A DNA stretch of 64,000 nt. Origin: Tenrec ecaudatus. Taxonomy: Eukaryota; Chordata; Mammalia; Afrosoricida; Tenrecidae. A program made the position numbers and the translations under genes. The stretch spans positions 39,821,501-39,885,500 of the forward strand of contig NC_134546.1 of assembly GCF_050624435.1 (NCBI RefSeq), in the 5' to 3' direction. The stretch's first letter is position 1; each line of letters begins with the position of its first letter. This document shows positions 10,564 through 20,126 of this stretch, one piece after another. A model generated the notes under the pieces. It was not told where the DNA came from. It saw nothing but the letters and a program-made list of their open reading frames with translations, and made no database searches.

Positions 10564-11292
10564 TGTGGGAAACTGAACTAGGAAGAGAGTGTATTTGGAC
10601 AAATTCTCTACGTTCATATTTGAGGAGTCTCAGAGGCAGACTCTGGTGGGGGAAGGCCTTCACACTCATGAGTTGAAGATGAATCCCAGTCACATTCTCC
10701 AAACTAAAAGTTATTCCCTATAATGTCCCCCATCATAATGTCAACTTATACAAATTATTATTTTTTAATAATGCCAAGTTTAAGATGCTACTTAAAAGCT
10801 CATGGTTGCTTGAAAGTTATCTGCCTGAAGGCTGTCTTCTATCTAGAGCAATCAGACCCTATTGTCTGCCCCACCCTAAGTATGACCCACTCCTTTCTGA
10901 TAAGGATCATAGGTTGTTCCTCTGGAGAAGAACTCAGGGACATGTAGGGTCAAGCCATCTCAGGGACACCCAACATTAAGCTGCCATCTTAACTCTAGGA
11001 CCTGACCCTCCTGTTACATATGAGCCTGCCTATCATGTGTATGCCCCTAGTACTCCCCTTCTTAGTATGTCTATGCCTCTAGTACACGTCCTTCCTGTTA
11101 CATATGTGTATGATGTGGCCTGCAGGCCCCAAGATCATATAAGCCTGTTGGAGAATACATTCACTCTCTCTGGTTCCAGACTCCATGGAGGAGGTGAGCC
11201 CTTACATGTCTTGTCTGTTGTCCGTTATTTTCCCTCTAAGCTACACAACTGCTCCTTAAGACCCTCTTGGTTGTGAAGGCTGGTCCCCCACA
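10564..11292 (+). mobile_element. Solo LTR fossil of an endogenous retrovirus (possibly class II)
   Basis: A 729-bp element with TGTGGG and CCCACA ends sits inside an AfroSINE. It is flanked by GGTAAC (10558-10563) and AGTAAC (11293-11298), a 6-bp-type duplication. An internal TATA-like ATATAAGCC is at about 11137. There is no internal region, so it is a solo LTR. Confidence 0.7.
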
Positions 11293-11322
11293 AGTAACCC
11301 CTACACCACCAAGGCTTCTAAT

Positions 11323-11762
11323 GAATAGTTATCCAGTATCTACCAAATACCAGTCAGTCAGTGTGTGAAGCAGAGTCCTGTGGTGAAGAAACAATGATGA
11401 GGTGATCAGAACAAATGTGGGACCAGGCCTTGTCCTGTATAACAGTGCAAGCCAGAGTCCATGATGTAACAACCCAAACTGAAAAGGGAGAGAAATGTTT
11501 GCCTAGGAATTTCACCAGCGCTGAAAGCAGGGTCTCTGAGGACGTAATGGAGGGGAGGGGGTGGGAGGAGGAATAATTCCTAAAACTTCAGTTAGAGAAA
11601 CTTCTCTTGTAAGATGGTGTAGGAGGGAGTCTTGTAGAAGGTCTTGTAGTGGGCTAAGCTTTGAGTGGCTAACTACCAGGCGTATTAGAACTTACATTCT
11701 CAGCATCCTGCTTGCAGAAGGCTACGACTCACAGGGAAACCCAAAGCCCATGGTCAGAGTCT
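11323..11762. other. Unassigned sequence
   Basis: No recognisable repeat, gene or RNA in these 440 bp. Confidence 0.4.
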
Positions 11763-12620
11763 TGTTTCAGAGTCCGAAAGAGACCCCAATCTCAAATGTA
11801 ATCTTTTAAAATAATTTTATTGGGGGCTCATACAACTCGTATCACAATCCATACACACGTCAATTGTGTAAAGCACATTTGTACATCCGTTGCCCTCATC
11901 ATTCTCAAAACATTTGCTCTCCACTTAAGCCCCTGGCATCAGTTCCTCATTTTCCCCTCCCTCCCCACTCACCCCCACCCTCACGAACCCTTAATAGTTT
12001 ATAAATTATTATTTTGTCATATCTTACACTGTCCAATGTCTCCCTTCACCCACTTTTCTGTTGTCTATCCTCCAGGGAGGAGGTCACATGTAGATCCCTG
12101 TAATCAGTTCCCCCTTTCCACCCCACCCTCCCTCCACCCTCCTGGTATCGCCATTCTCACCGCTGGTCCATTCTAGATTCCCTGTGTTTCCAGTTCCTAT
12201 CTGTACCAGTGTCCATCCTCTGGTCTAGCCAGATTTGTAAGATAGAATTGGGATCATGATAGTGTGTGGGAGGAAGCATATAAGTACCAGAGGAAAGTTG
12301 TATATTTCATCATTGCTATACTGCACCCTGACTGGCTCATTTCCTTCCCACTACCCTTCTATAAGGAAATGTCCAGTTGCCTACAGATGAGTTTTAGGTC
12401 TCCACTCTCCACTCCCCCTCATTTACAATATGATTTTTTTTGTTCTTTGATGCCTGATCCCTGATCCCTTTGACACCGCGTGATCACACAGGTTGATGTG
12501 CGTCTTCCGTGTGGGCTTTGTTGCTTCTGAACTAGATGGCCACTTGTTTACCTTCCTCAAATATAATTTAAGGAGAGCATTTATTCAGTCTTAAAAGGGA
12601 CAACAACCAAGACACATCAT
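11763..12620 (-). repeat. Unclassified LTR-like repeat C, copy 3, split by an L1
   Basis: TGTTTCAGAG and AGAGACCCCAATCTCAAATG lie left of the L1 at 11803-12555, and AATTTAAGGAGAGCATTTATTCAGTC lies right of it (two runs). Together they are the reverse complement of the right end of copies 1 and 2. The right limit is uncertain. Confidence 0.5.
11803..12555 (-). mobile_element. L1 3' UTR copy
   Basis: This antisense copy of about 750 bp has the TSD CTCAAATGTAAT (11791-11802) and CTCAAATATAAT (12556-12567). It lies in an older LTR-like repeat. Confidence 0.9.
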
Positions 12621-13049
12621 CTGAATGAGAGAGGCCATTTGCAGTAGGTCATAATGGCGTCCCAAAATCCACAGTTGGGAAGACCTATGGGGCATGCCCA
12701 TGACTATGCAGCCCCACATGGAGATTCTGCACTTAGAGGCTGTCAATTGTCATCCATAGGCTTAATACAAACTGGGTGCTCAAAATGTAAGCTTTAATAC
12801 AATTCAGAGAAAATCACTGCACTACACCTAGGGAAATGGGTGAGCTCCCCCACCCCCACCGTACCCCAATATGGTGAGCTCCATCCAGGACACACCCAGG
12901 GACACCCCTAAGAGACTACCCTCTTTGGGCTGCCTAGGGGGGGGTTAAGATAATCTACCATCCAAGGCACCCTGCCTGAGGGCAGGATTATCTACATCCT
13001 TGAAAGACTGACTCTGTGTGGACTCTGCAAGTGGATTTTGGGCTCCTTA
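12621..13049. other. Unassigned sequence
   Basis: Nothing recognised; the left part may still belong to repeat C. Confidence 0.35.
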
Positions 13050-13064
13050 AGAACCAGATTCACG

Positions 13065-14753
13065 ACAAGGGAACAAGTGATCTACAGATAGCAACTGGAA
13101 ACACAGGGAATCCAGGTCAGATGACTCCTCCAGGACCAGTGATGAGAGTGGCGATGCCTGGAGGGTGGAGAGAATGTAGGGTAGAAAGGGGGAACTGATT
13201 ACAGGAATCTATGTATAGCCTCCTCCCTGGGGGAGGGACAGCAGAGAAGAGGGTGGGGGGAGATGTCAGACAGTGTAATATATGACAAAATAATAATAAT
13301 ATATGAATGATGAAGGATTCATGAGGTAGGGGGGAGTGGGGAGGGAGGGGGAAAATGAGCAGCAGATATTAAGGACTCAAGTAGAAGGCAAATGTTTTGA
13401 GAATGATCATGGCAACAAATGTACATATTTTCTTGACACAATGGATGTATGTATGGATTGTGACAAGAATTGTATGAGTGAGCCCCCAATAAAATGATTT
13501 AAAAAAACCCCAAAACAAACAAGTGATCCAAACCAGTGGTGAGGAGGGTATAAGAGGCCTAGTCCGGCCTGATAAAGGGTAATGTAACCCAGAGGAATTA
13601 CTGAAACCCACATGTAGGCTGGGCACGATAGTGGGACAAAAGGAGGGTCAAAGGAAATAGAGGAAAGAGCTAAGAGGCAAAGGTCATTTGCAGATGTCTA
13701 AATAAAGACATGTACATATGTAAATATACTTATATATGAGGATGGGGAAATAGATTTATGTTCATATATTTATAGGTTTAGTATTAAGGTAGCAGATGGA
13801 CATTGGGTCTCCACTCAAATACTCCCTCAATGCAAGAATACTTTGTTCTATTAAACTGGCATTCCATGATGCCCACCTTCCTGACACAATCACTGAAGAC
13901 AAAGCAGGTGCATAAGCAAATGTGGTGAAGAAAGCTGATGGTTCCCTCTATCAAAAGATACAGCGTCTGGGGTCTTAAAGGTTTGAAGGTAACAAGCAGC
14001 CATCTAGCTCGGAAGCAACAAAACCCACATGGAAGAAGCACACTAGCCTGTGCGATCACGATGTGCCAAAGGGATGAGGTATCAGGGATCAAAGAACAAA
14101 AAATCATATTGTGAATGAGGGGGAGTGCAGAGTGGGCACCCAAGGCCCATCTGTAGGCAACTGGACATCCTATTATGAAAAGGTCACAGGGAGGAGATGA
14201 GCCAGTCAGGGTGCAGTGTAGCAATGATGAAACATACAATTTTCCTCTATTTCCTAAATGCTTCCTCCCCCCCCCCCCCCCACTGTCATGGTCCTAATTC
14301 TACCTTACAAATCTAGCTAGACCAGAGGATGTACACTGGTATAGTTAGGAACTGGAAACACAGGGAATCCAGGACGGATGATCCCTTCAGGACCAGGCTG
14401 AGAGTGGCGATACTGGGAGGGTAGAGTAGAAAGGGGGAACCGATTGCAGGGAGCTATATATAACCTCCTCCCTGTGGGACGGACAACAGAAGAGTGGGTG
14501 AAGGGAGATGTCAGACAGTATAAGATATGACAAAATAATAATTTATAAATTATCAAGGATTCATGAGGGAGGGAGGAGCAGGGAGGGAGGGGGGGAAATG
14601 AGGAGCTGATGCCAGGGGCTTACCTGGAGAGCAAATGTTTTGAGAATGATGAGGGTAACGAAGGTACAAATGTGCTTTATACAATTGATGTATAGATGGA
14701 TTGTGATAAGAGTTGTCTGAGCTCCCAATAAAATGATTAAAAAAAGAAAAAAT
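13065..14753 (+). mobile_element. Long L1 3' UTR copy hosting a younger L1
   Basis: This sense copy of about 1.25 kb of its own sequence has the perfect 15-bp TSD AGAACCAGATTCACG (13050-13064 and 14754-14768). It sits in the tail of an AfroSINE and is interrupted at 13083-13517. A C-run occurs at about 14268-14281. Confidence 0.92.
13083..13517 (+). mobile_element. L1 3' UTR copy nested in the 13065-14753 L1
   Basis: It ends CCCCCAATAAAATGATTTAAAAAAA and is flanked by an 11-bp TSD, AACAAGTGATC (13072-13082 and 13518-13528). Confidence 0.9.
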
Positions 14754-14768
14754 AGAACCAGATTCACG

Positions 14769-15390
14769 GCCGTTGAGTCGTTTCAGACTCATAGTGACCC
14801 TATAGGACAGGGTAGATCTGCCCCTGGGGGTTTCCAAAACTGTAACTCTTTATGGGAGCTGGAAGCCTCCTCTTTCTCAGAGGCGCTGCTAGGTAGCTGG
14901 GTAGGGAGCTGTCCCTCTCTAGGCCATGACGCCAATACAGGAGGTTGCTGCAAAGAATCAGGCGAGCCCAGCCAGCCATCAACGCTAGAGGCCATGCACA
15001 AATTCAGCCTTTGAGACAGGAAGCCATACACTTGGAAGGACCCTAATCTAGGCCAGGTGAGCTTAATTCAGCCCATGGGGTCCACCAGTACCAGTGACTA
15101 CCTCTCCCAGCGGAGGACCCTGAAAAGCGGAGCCCACCCCACTTTTCCAGCTGCTCCTCAGCCATGCTGTGGTTTCTCTGGCCTCAGGTCTCCGCGTGTG
15201 GGTGTGTGAAACCGGAAACTTCTTCGATCCTTTTAAAAAATTCACTTGGATCACAATCCAGGCTTCACTGTGCATTCTTTCTAGTGTGAAGCCAAGGACC
15301 GAGGTATTTGCACCTGAGGAATCTAACAGAGCCATTGGTGGTTTTGAACTGCTGATCTTGCTCTTAGCAGCCCAATGAGTAACCACTAAT
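14769..15390 (-). mobile_element. AfroSINE split by repeat A
   Basis: Tail and middle at 14769-14885 (GCCGTTGAGTCGTTTCAG) and head at 15330-15390 (GGTGGTTTTGAACTGCTG). Its A-rich tail end was the target of the 13065-14753 L1. Confidence 0.8.
15170..15329 (+). repeat. Unclassified repeat A, copy 3 (end fragment)
   Basis: Shares GTGTGGGTGTGTG, CACTTGGATCACAATCCAGG and a GAGGAATCTAACA end with the other two copies. It may start as far left as 14886, because it splits an AfroSINE (14769-14885 and 15330-15390). Confidence 0.5.
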
Positions 15391-15407
15391 TTAAACTCTA
15401 ATACAGT

Positions 15408-15757
15408 TGTACCCTGACTGCCTTTGTCGGAAGCCCTGGACCAATCTTGTAAACGCTTCTATCCAACATAATGTAAGTGTCCCAGTCATGGTCCTGTTCC
15501 TGCTTCTGTAGTCCCACCTGTCACTGCAATGTCTTGATCTCCCACTAATCATGAATTGGTGAGTTTCCTTTGTCTCGTGCCTTATTTAACTAGTGCCCTG
15601 ACTATGAATCCTTGGACGGCATCATGACCTGGTGTTAATGGCCTCCCTTATTCAGATGATGTGTTTCTGTCTTTGTGCTGTCTTTTTCCCTTTTAAGACT
15701 GAATATATGTTCTCCTTAAATTATATTTGAGACTGGGGTCTCTTGTACCCTGAAACA
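15408..15757 (+). repeat. Unclassified LTR-like repeat C, copy 1
   Basis: Shares with 42480-42813 the segments CTTCTGTAGTCCC, AATCATGAATTGGTGAG (diverged) and TTATATTTGAGACTGGGG. It ends GTACCCTGAAACA, flanked by AfroSINE pieces. Confidence 0.5.
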
Positions 15758-15892
15758 GATCAGCAGTTCAAAGCCACCCAGTTGCTCCTCAAGAATAAGA
15801 TGAGGCTGTATGCTTCCTTAAAGAGGTACAGTCTTGGAAACAGGGAGCAGTTCTAACCTGCCCTAGGAGGTCTCTGTGAAGTAGGGCCAATG
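15757..15892 (+). mobile_element. AfroSINE fragment
   Basis: Middle and tail part (GATCAGCAGTTCAAAGCC to GAAGTAGGGCC). The head is missing where repeat C abuts. Confidence 0.8.
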
Positions 15893-16127
15893 CCCCAGAA
15901 GGGGGTTAGGGTTTAGACACCAATGGAGGAAAGAGAGGAAGGGACTGTGGGTGCTTGGTGGGTTTAGGAGCACCTTAATCGGGTGCATATCCCACGAATC
16001 AATAGTATGCATATCTTTTGAGATCTGAGACCTACTAAGAAAATCAGTCTTTTGGAATAGAACAAAGCCTCCTTTCTTTGTGAGAAGCGATGAGCTTAAT
16101 GTTGCTTTAAAAAAGGTTCCATTGACC

Positions 16128-16151
16128 CCAATAAAATGATTTAAATTTTTT
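16128..16151 (+). mobile_element. Ultra-short L1 insertion (24 bp)
   Basis: Only CCAATAAAATGATTTAAA plus a short T-rich end lies between two perfect copies of TTCCATTGACC (16117-16127 and 16152-16162). It is the last bases of the L1 3' end. Confidence 0.8.
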
Positions 16152-17000
16152 TTCCATTGACCTTAAAACATTGAAAGCTAAAAGGCTGGTATCTGGTGAT
16201 GAAGGAGCCCCAGGTTTGCAGACAGAGCCACATCAGCAACAAAAACAAGGGATTTGTTTTTTAATGGAGTAGCAGAGGGAAATATTAGGATTCCAGGTCC
16301 TTGAGGGGAGGCCTGGGACTCAAGCTCATTCAGGCAGGTTGATTATTCTCTGGCCTCCACCACCCCAGCCTGGAGACAAAGGTGGGGCTGTGGAGTGGGG
16401 GTGGGTGGGTTGGGGAGATGGAAGAAAGAGCGGGTCAGTAGAAAGTACAGTGTGAGGACGTCTCTGTTTTCCAGGGCAGAGTTTCTGACTTTGGTTTTTA
16501 TCTCACCCAAAGGAAGTTAACTATTAACCCAAGCTTGCAAACGGGCCCTTCAGCATGCAGAGGCACCTGTAGGGGCCTTGCCAGGTTACCTGCTGGGCCA
16601 GGCCTGTAAGGTAGAAAGGAAGGGCTTTCAGTAATAGCCCTTAGTCCAAGTCCCCCACCTCTCTTCCTGCTCTGGGGTCTGTCTTTCCCCTTCAAAGTCT
16701 CTCCTGCCCACCCACCCCCCGCCACCCACCCACCAGCCTCTGCTCTCCGGTCTCCTTTTGGCTTCGCTGAAATTGCTGCCTTCACATCCACAGTGCCCTC
16801 CTCAGGGTGGTGGGAGAACCTGGCCTGCTCCCACCCGTGAAGAAGCCCTTCCACCCTTCCCTGTAGGGTGGACGTGAGTCAAAATAGGAAATTATGCTCC
16901 CTGACAAATAGTGCCACCAACCCACCAGGAGGTGGGGAAAAAGAGGTTTTATTTTATGCTGTTCAGGAAAATGCAAACCTCGTGTTCCTCACTATAATTT
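16152..17000. other. Repeat-poor island; possible regulatory DNA
   Basis: About 850 bp without recognisable repeats, in a region where nearly everything else is repeat-derived. It contains GTTAACTATTAAC at 16516-16528, one mismatch from the HNF1 consensus GTTAATNATTAAC. No coding potential is convincing. Confidence 0.4.
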
Positions 17001-17014
17001 AAAAACTATCCGAG

Positions 17015-17515
17015 GGGACGAAGGGGGACATGATCACAATGATGGACATACAATCACACCCACACCCCAGGGGGGCGAACAACAGAAACAGTGGGGGAAG
17101 GAAGACAGCAGTCAGTGTGAGATATGAAAATAATAATTTATCATTTATCAAGGGGTCATGAGGGCGAGGGAAAGGAGGAGTTGATGCCAAGGGCTTAAAT
17201 AGAAAGTAAATGTTTAGAAAAGAATGATGGAGGGGAGAGCGAGGAGGGAGGGGGAGGGAAAAAAGGAAAATAAGCTGATTCCAGGAACCCAAGCAGAAGG
17301 CGAATTTTGAGAATGATGAGGGCAACGCATGTATAAGGATGCTTTACTCAATTGATGTATGTATGGATTGTGATAAGAGTTATATGAGCCCCAATAAAAT
17401 GTAAAAAAAGAATGATGGCAACATATGTACAAATATGCTTGATACAATTAATGTATAGATTGTTACGAGAGCTGTAAGAGCCCCCAATAAAATTATCTTC
17501 TAATTAAAAATAAAT
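17015..17515 (+). mobile_element. Older L1 3' UTR copy hosting a younger L1
   Basis: The sense copy has a perfect 14-bp TSD, AAAAACTATCCGAG (17001-17014 and 17516-17529), and is interrupted at 17231-17405. Confidence 0.9.
17231..17405 (+). mobile_element. L1 tail nested in the 17015-17515 L1
   Basis: This truncated sense L1 ends CCCCAATAAAATGTAAAA. Its TSD is AAAAGAATGATGG (17218-17230 and 17406-17418). Confidence 0.9.
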
Positions 17516-17529
17516 AAAAACTATCCGAG

Positions 17530-17877
17530 AGCCATAAATATATATTTTAACAAGCAAACAAAATCACCATTATGTAAATACTGTCCTTCAAACATTTTCC
17601 AATTTTACTTCTGAACCACATGTATGTACTCAGAAAAAGAAAGCCACAGATGACGAGCCGGAAACTGGATGAAGATCCGAGTTGCCGCCTGGCCTTTGCA
17701 TCCCTTTTCCCTGGGTGTAGGACAATGATTTTCTCTAAATTGTATTAACACTTGAATTCTGAGCACCCGGCTTGCAGGGGGCTGTGGATGACAGTTAAAA
17801 GCCTCAAGTCCACTTGCAGAGTCTCCGTGGGAATTTAGCCTTCAGTGAGTTCTCTTTAAGTCAACAGTGTCTAGGCT
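17530..17877. other. Unassigned sequence
   Basis: Nothing recognised between two retroelements. Confidence 0.35.
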
Positions 17878-17995
17878 GGGGAAAGTCAGGGCTTTCTACT
17901 CCAATGAGTTACGGTCTCAGAAACTCACCAGGCCATCCTGCCCTGTCCTGTAGGGTCCTTACACGTCGGAAGGGACTCAGTGGCAGTGCATTTTT
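17878..17995 (+). mobile_element. AfroSINE fragment
   Basis: Tail half (GGCTTTCTACTCC to ACTCAGTGGCAGTGC), followed by an L1. Confidence 0.85.
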
Positions 17996-18542
17996 GTAAT
18001 TAATCATTTTATTGGGGGCTCGTACAACTCTTATCACAATCCACACATCCATGCATTGTGTCAAGCACATCTGTACATCTGTTGCCATCATTATTCTGAA
18101 AACATTTGCGTTCTACTTGATCTCCTCATTTTTTACCCTCCCTCCCCTAAATCCCTCCCTCACGAAACTTTGATAACTTTTAATTATTATTATTTTGTCA
18201 TGTCTTACACTGTCCGATGTCTCCCTTCACCCACTTTTCTGTTGTCTGTCTGCCAGGTAGGAGGCCATATGTAGATCCTTGTGATCAGTTCCCCCTTTCT
18301 ACCCCACCTTTGCTCCACCCTCCAGGTATCGCCACTCTCGTCACTGGTCCTGAAGGGATCATCCTCCCTGGATTCCCTGTTTCCAGATCCTATTTGTACC
18401 AGTGTACATTCTCTGGTCCAGCCAGATTTGTAAGGTATATTTGGGATCATGATAGTGGGGGGAAGGAAGCATTAAAGAACTAAATGAAAGTTGTATGTTT
18501 CATTGTTGCTACACAGCACCCTGATTGGCTTGTCTCCTCCCT
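17996..18542 (-). mobile_element. L1 3' UTR copy
   Basis: The antisense copy has the TSD GCAGTGCATTTTT (17983-17995) and GCAATGCATTTTT (18543-18555) and lies at the end of an AfroSINE. Confidence 0.88.
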
Positions 18543-18705
18543 GCAATGCATTTTTTTAAAGGTCAAGTACAACTTGTCCTTAAGTCTGATGTCATTTGTA
18601 ACTATTTACTATACTCATAATTTTGAGTCATTCTAATTTGCCATTACTCTTTCTGCTCATCTACAAAAGTGCACAGCGAGATGCGGTTTAAACACCAAGT
18701 CTCTG

Positions 18706-18914
18706 GAAGGGGGAAAAATGAGGAGCTGATATCAAGGGCTCAAGTAGAAAGAAAACGTTTTGAGAATGATGATGGCAACAAATGTACAAATGTACTTGAC
18801 TCAATGGATGTATCTATGGATTGTGATAAGAATTGTACGAGCCCCCAATAAAATGATTTACAAAAAAAAGAGGAATAAAAAAAAGATGAACTACAAAAAA
18901 GAAACCTCAACAAA
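18706..18914 (+). mobile_element. L1 tail with a long interrupted A-rich end
   Basis: Truncated sense L1 with the perfect TSD ACCAAGTCTCTG (18694-18705 and 18915-18926). The tail (18862-18914) is A-rich but contains several non-A bases. Confidence 0.88.
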
Positions 18915-18956
18915 ACCAAGTCTCTGTGAAAAAAAAAAGTAATTTACATCTTAGCC

Positions 18957-19230
18957 AAACCCACAGCTGTGGAGGTGATTCCAATTCTTTTGGGCCTATA
19001 GGATGGAGAACTGCCCCTCTGGGTTTGTGAGGCTGTAAATCCTGATGGAGCCAGACAGCCACACTTTGCCCCTGCAGTGGCTCAGAGGTTCTGACCACCA
19101 GCAGTTTAACCATTGTAAATCTTTATGGAGCACACAGCCTCACCTTTGTCCTGTGCAGCCCATCATGAGTTTGAACCCATAATCTTGGAGTTAGCAGCCC
19201 AAAGCTTAACCCACAGCACCACAACTGAGT
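18957..19230 (-). mobile_element. AfroSINE, two overlapping or duplicated pieces
   Basis: The middle segment is present twice (GGCTGTAAATCCTGATGGAG and CATTGTAAATCTTTATGGAG) before a single head, suggesting duplication or two insertions. Confidence 0.75.
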
Positions 19231-19376
19231 CAAGTCTCTTAAAAATAGCTGGGGAGGCAAAAACAAGGCCACAAAATGTAATATGTTGCTCTTGGCTGAT
19301 TACTGGTCCGTTGTGAGCTCTTGCTTTACTTTTTTAAAAATATTTATTGATTTTTTAAAAATTACATGATAGCTTA

Positions 19377-19897
19377 TGTATTAGTCTGGGTACTTAGAGA
19401 AACAAATCCACAGAAACTCATATATAAGAGAGAGTTTTATATAAAGGGTAAGTGCACATCAAGATAACATCCCAACCCAGTGCTGCCCAAGCCCACAATT
19501 CCAACATTAACCCATTAACCCCTATGACCAACACCAACCCACAAAGTCCTCCTCTATCTCACAGAACACATGCAATGATTCCGACTGCAGGAGGAAAGCA
19601 GAGTCTGTGAATGTGTAAACATCTCAGTGCTGGCAGAGGTCTCCACATGGCTGCTCCAGCACCCAGGGCAGCATCAGGGTAGGTCCATGTGACTTCTCTT
19701 TGGGGGTATCCTGCAGGAAGTGAGCCTTGCAGCTGAAGCAGGGAACTGGTGAAAGCAGCTACACCCTGGTCCGACCATCAGAAAGCAAGAGGTCCGAGAA
19801 CTAGAAAGGCAAGGCTCAGTGAGCCATTTATCCCTTTGCCCTTCAATTAACCCCACATGCTTATCGGCCAGGTTGGCACAATAAACCAACTGCCTCA
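19377..19897 (-). mobile_element. ERVL-type solo LTR fossil
   Basis: The antisense LTR starts TGTATTAGTCTGGGTA and ends ACTGCCTCA, flanked by GCTTA and GTTTA (decayed 5-bp duplication). It is the same family as the outer LTR at 2823-3905. Confidence 0.75.
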
Positions 19898-20126
19898 GTT
19901 TACATATAATAATATTCACAGATGCTAAGATGCTCTTCATGGCGTTTTGATGAATGCCACACTTGTGTTCAATCAACACATTGAACATTTTTACAACCTC
20001 TCACAGCCCCCTGGGCCTTTTTCAACTTGCTCACCAACGTGATCCCTTTCTTTTCAGGCAACATTGTTCTGACTTACACAATCATAAATTCACTCTTCTT
20101 GTTCTAGAGTTTCTTCTTTTTTTATC

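Larger units (their letters stand above)
9025..11322 (-). mobile_element. AfroSINE split into three by L1s and a solo LTR
   Basis: Pieces at 9025-9122, 10461-10563 and 11293-11322 are consecutive AfroSINE segments (tail, middle, head). The intervening DNA is the L1 stack at 9123-10460 and the LTR at 10564-11292. Confidence 0.85.
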
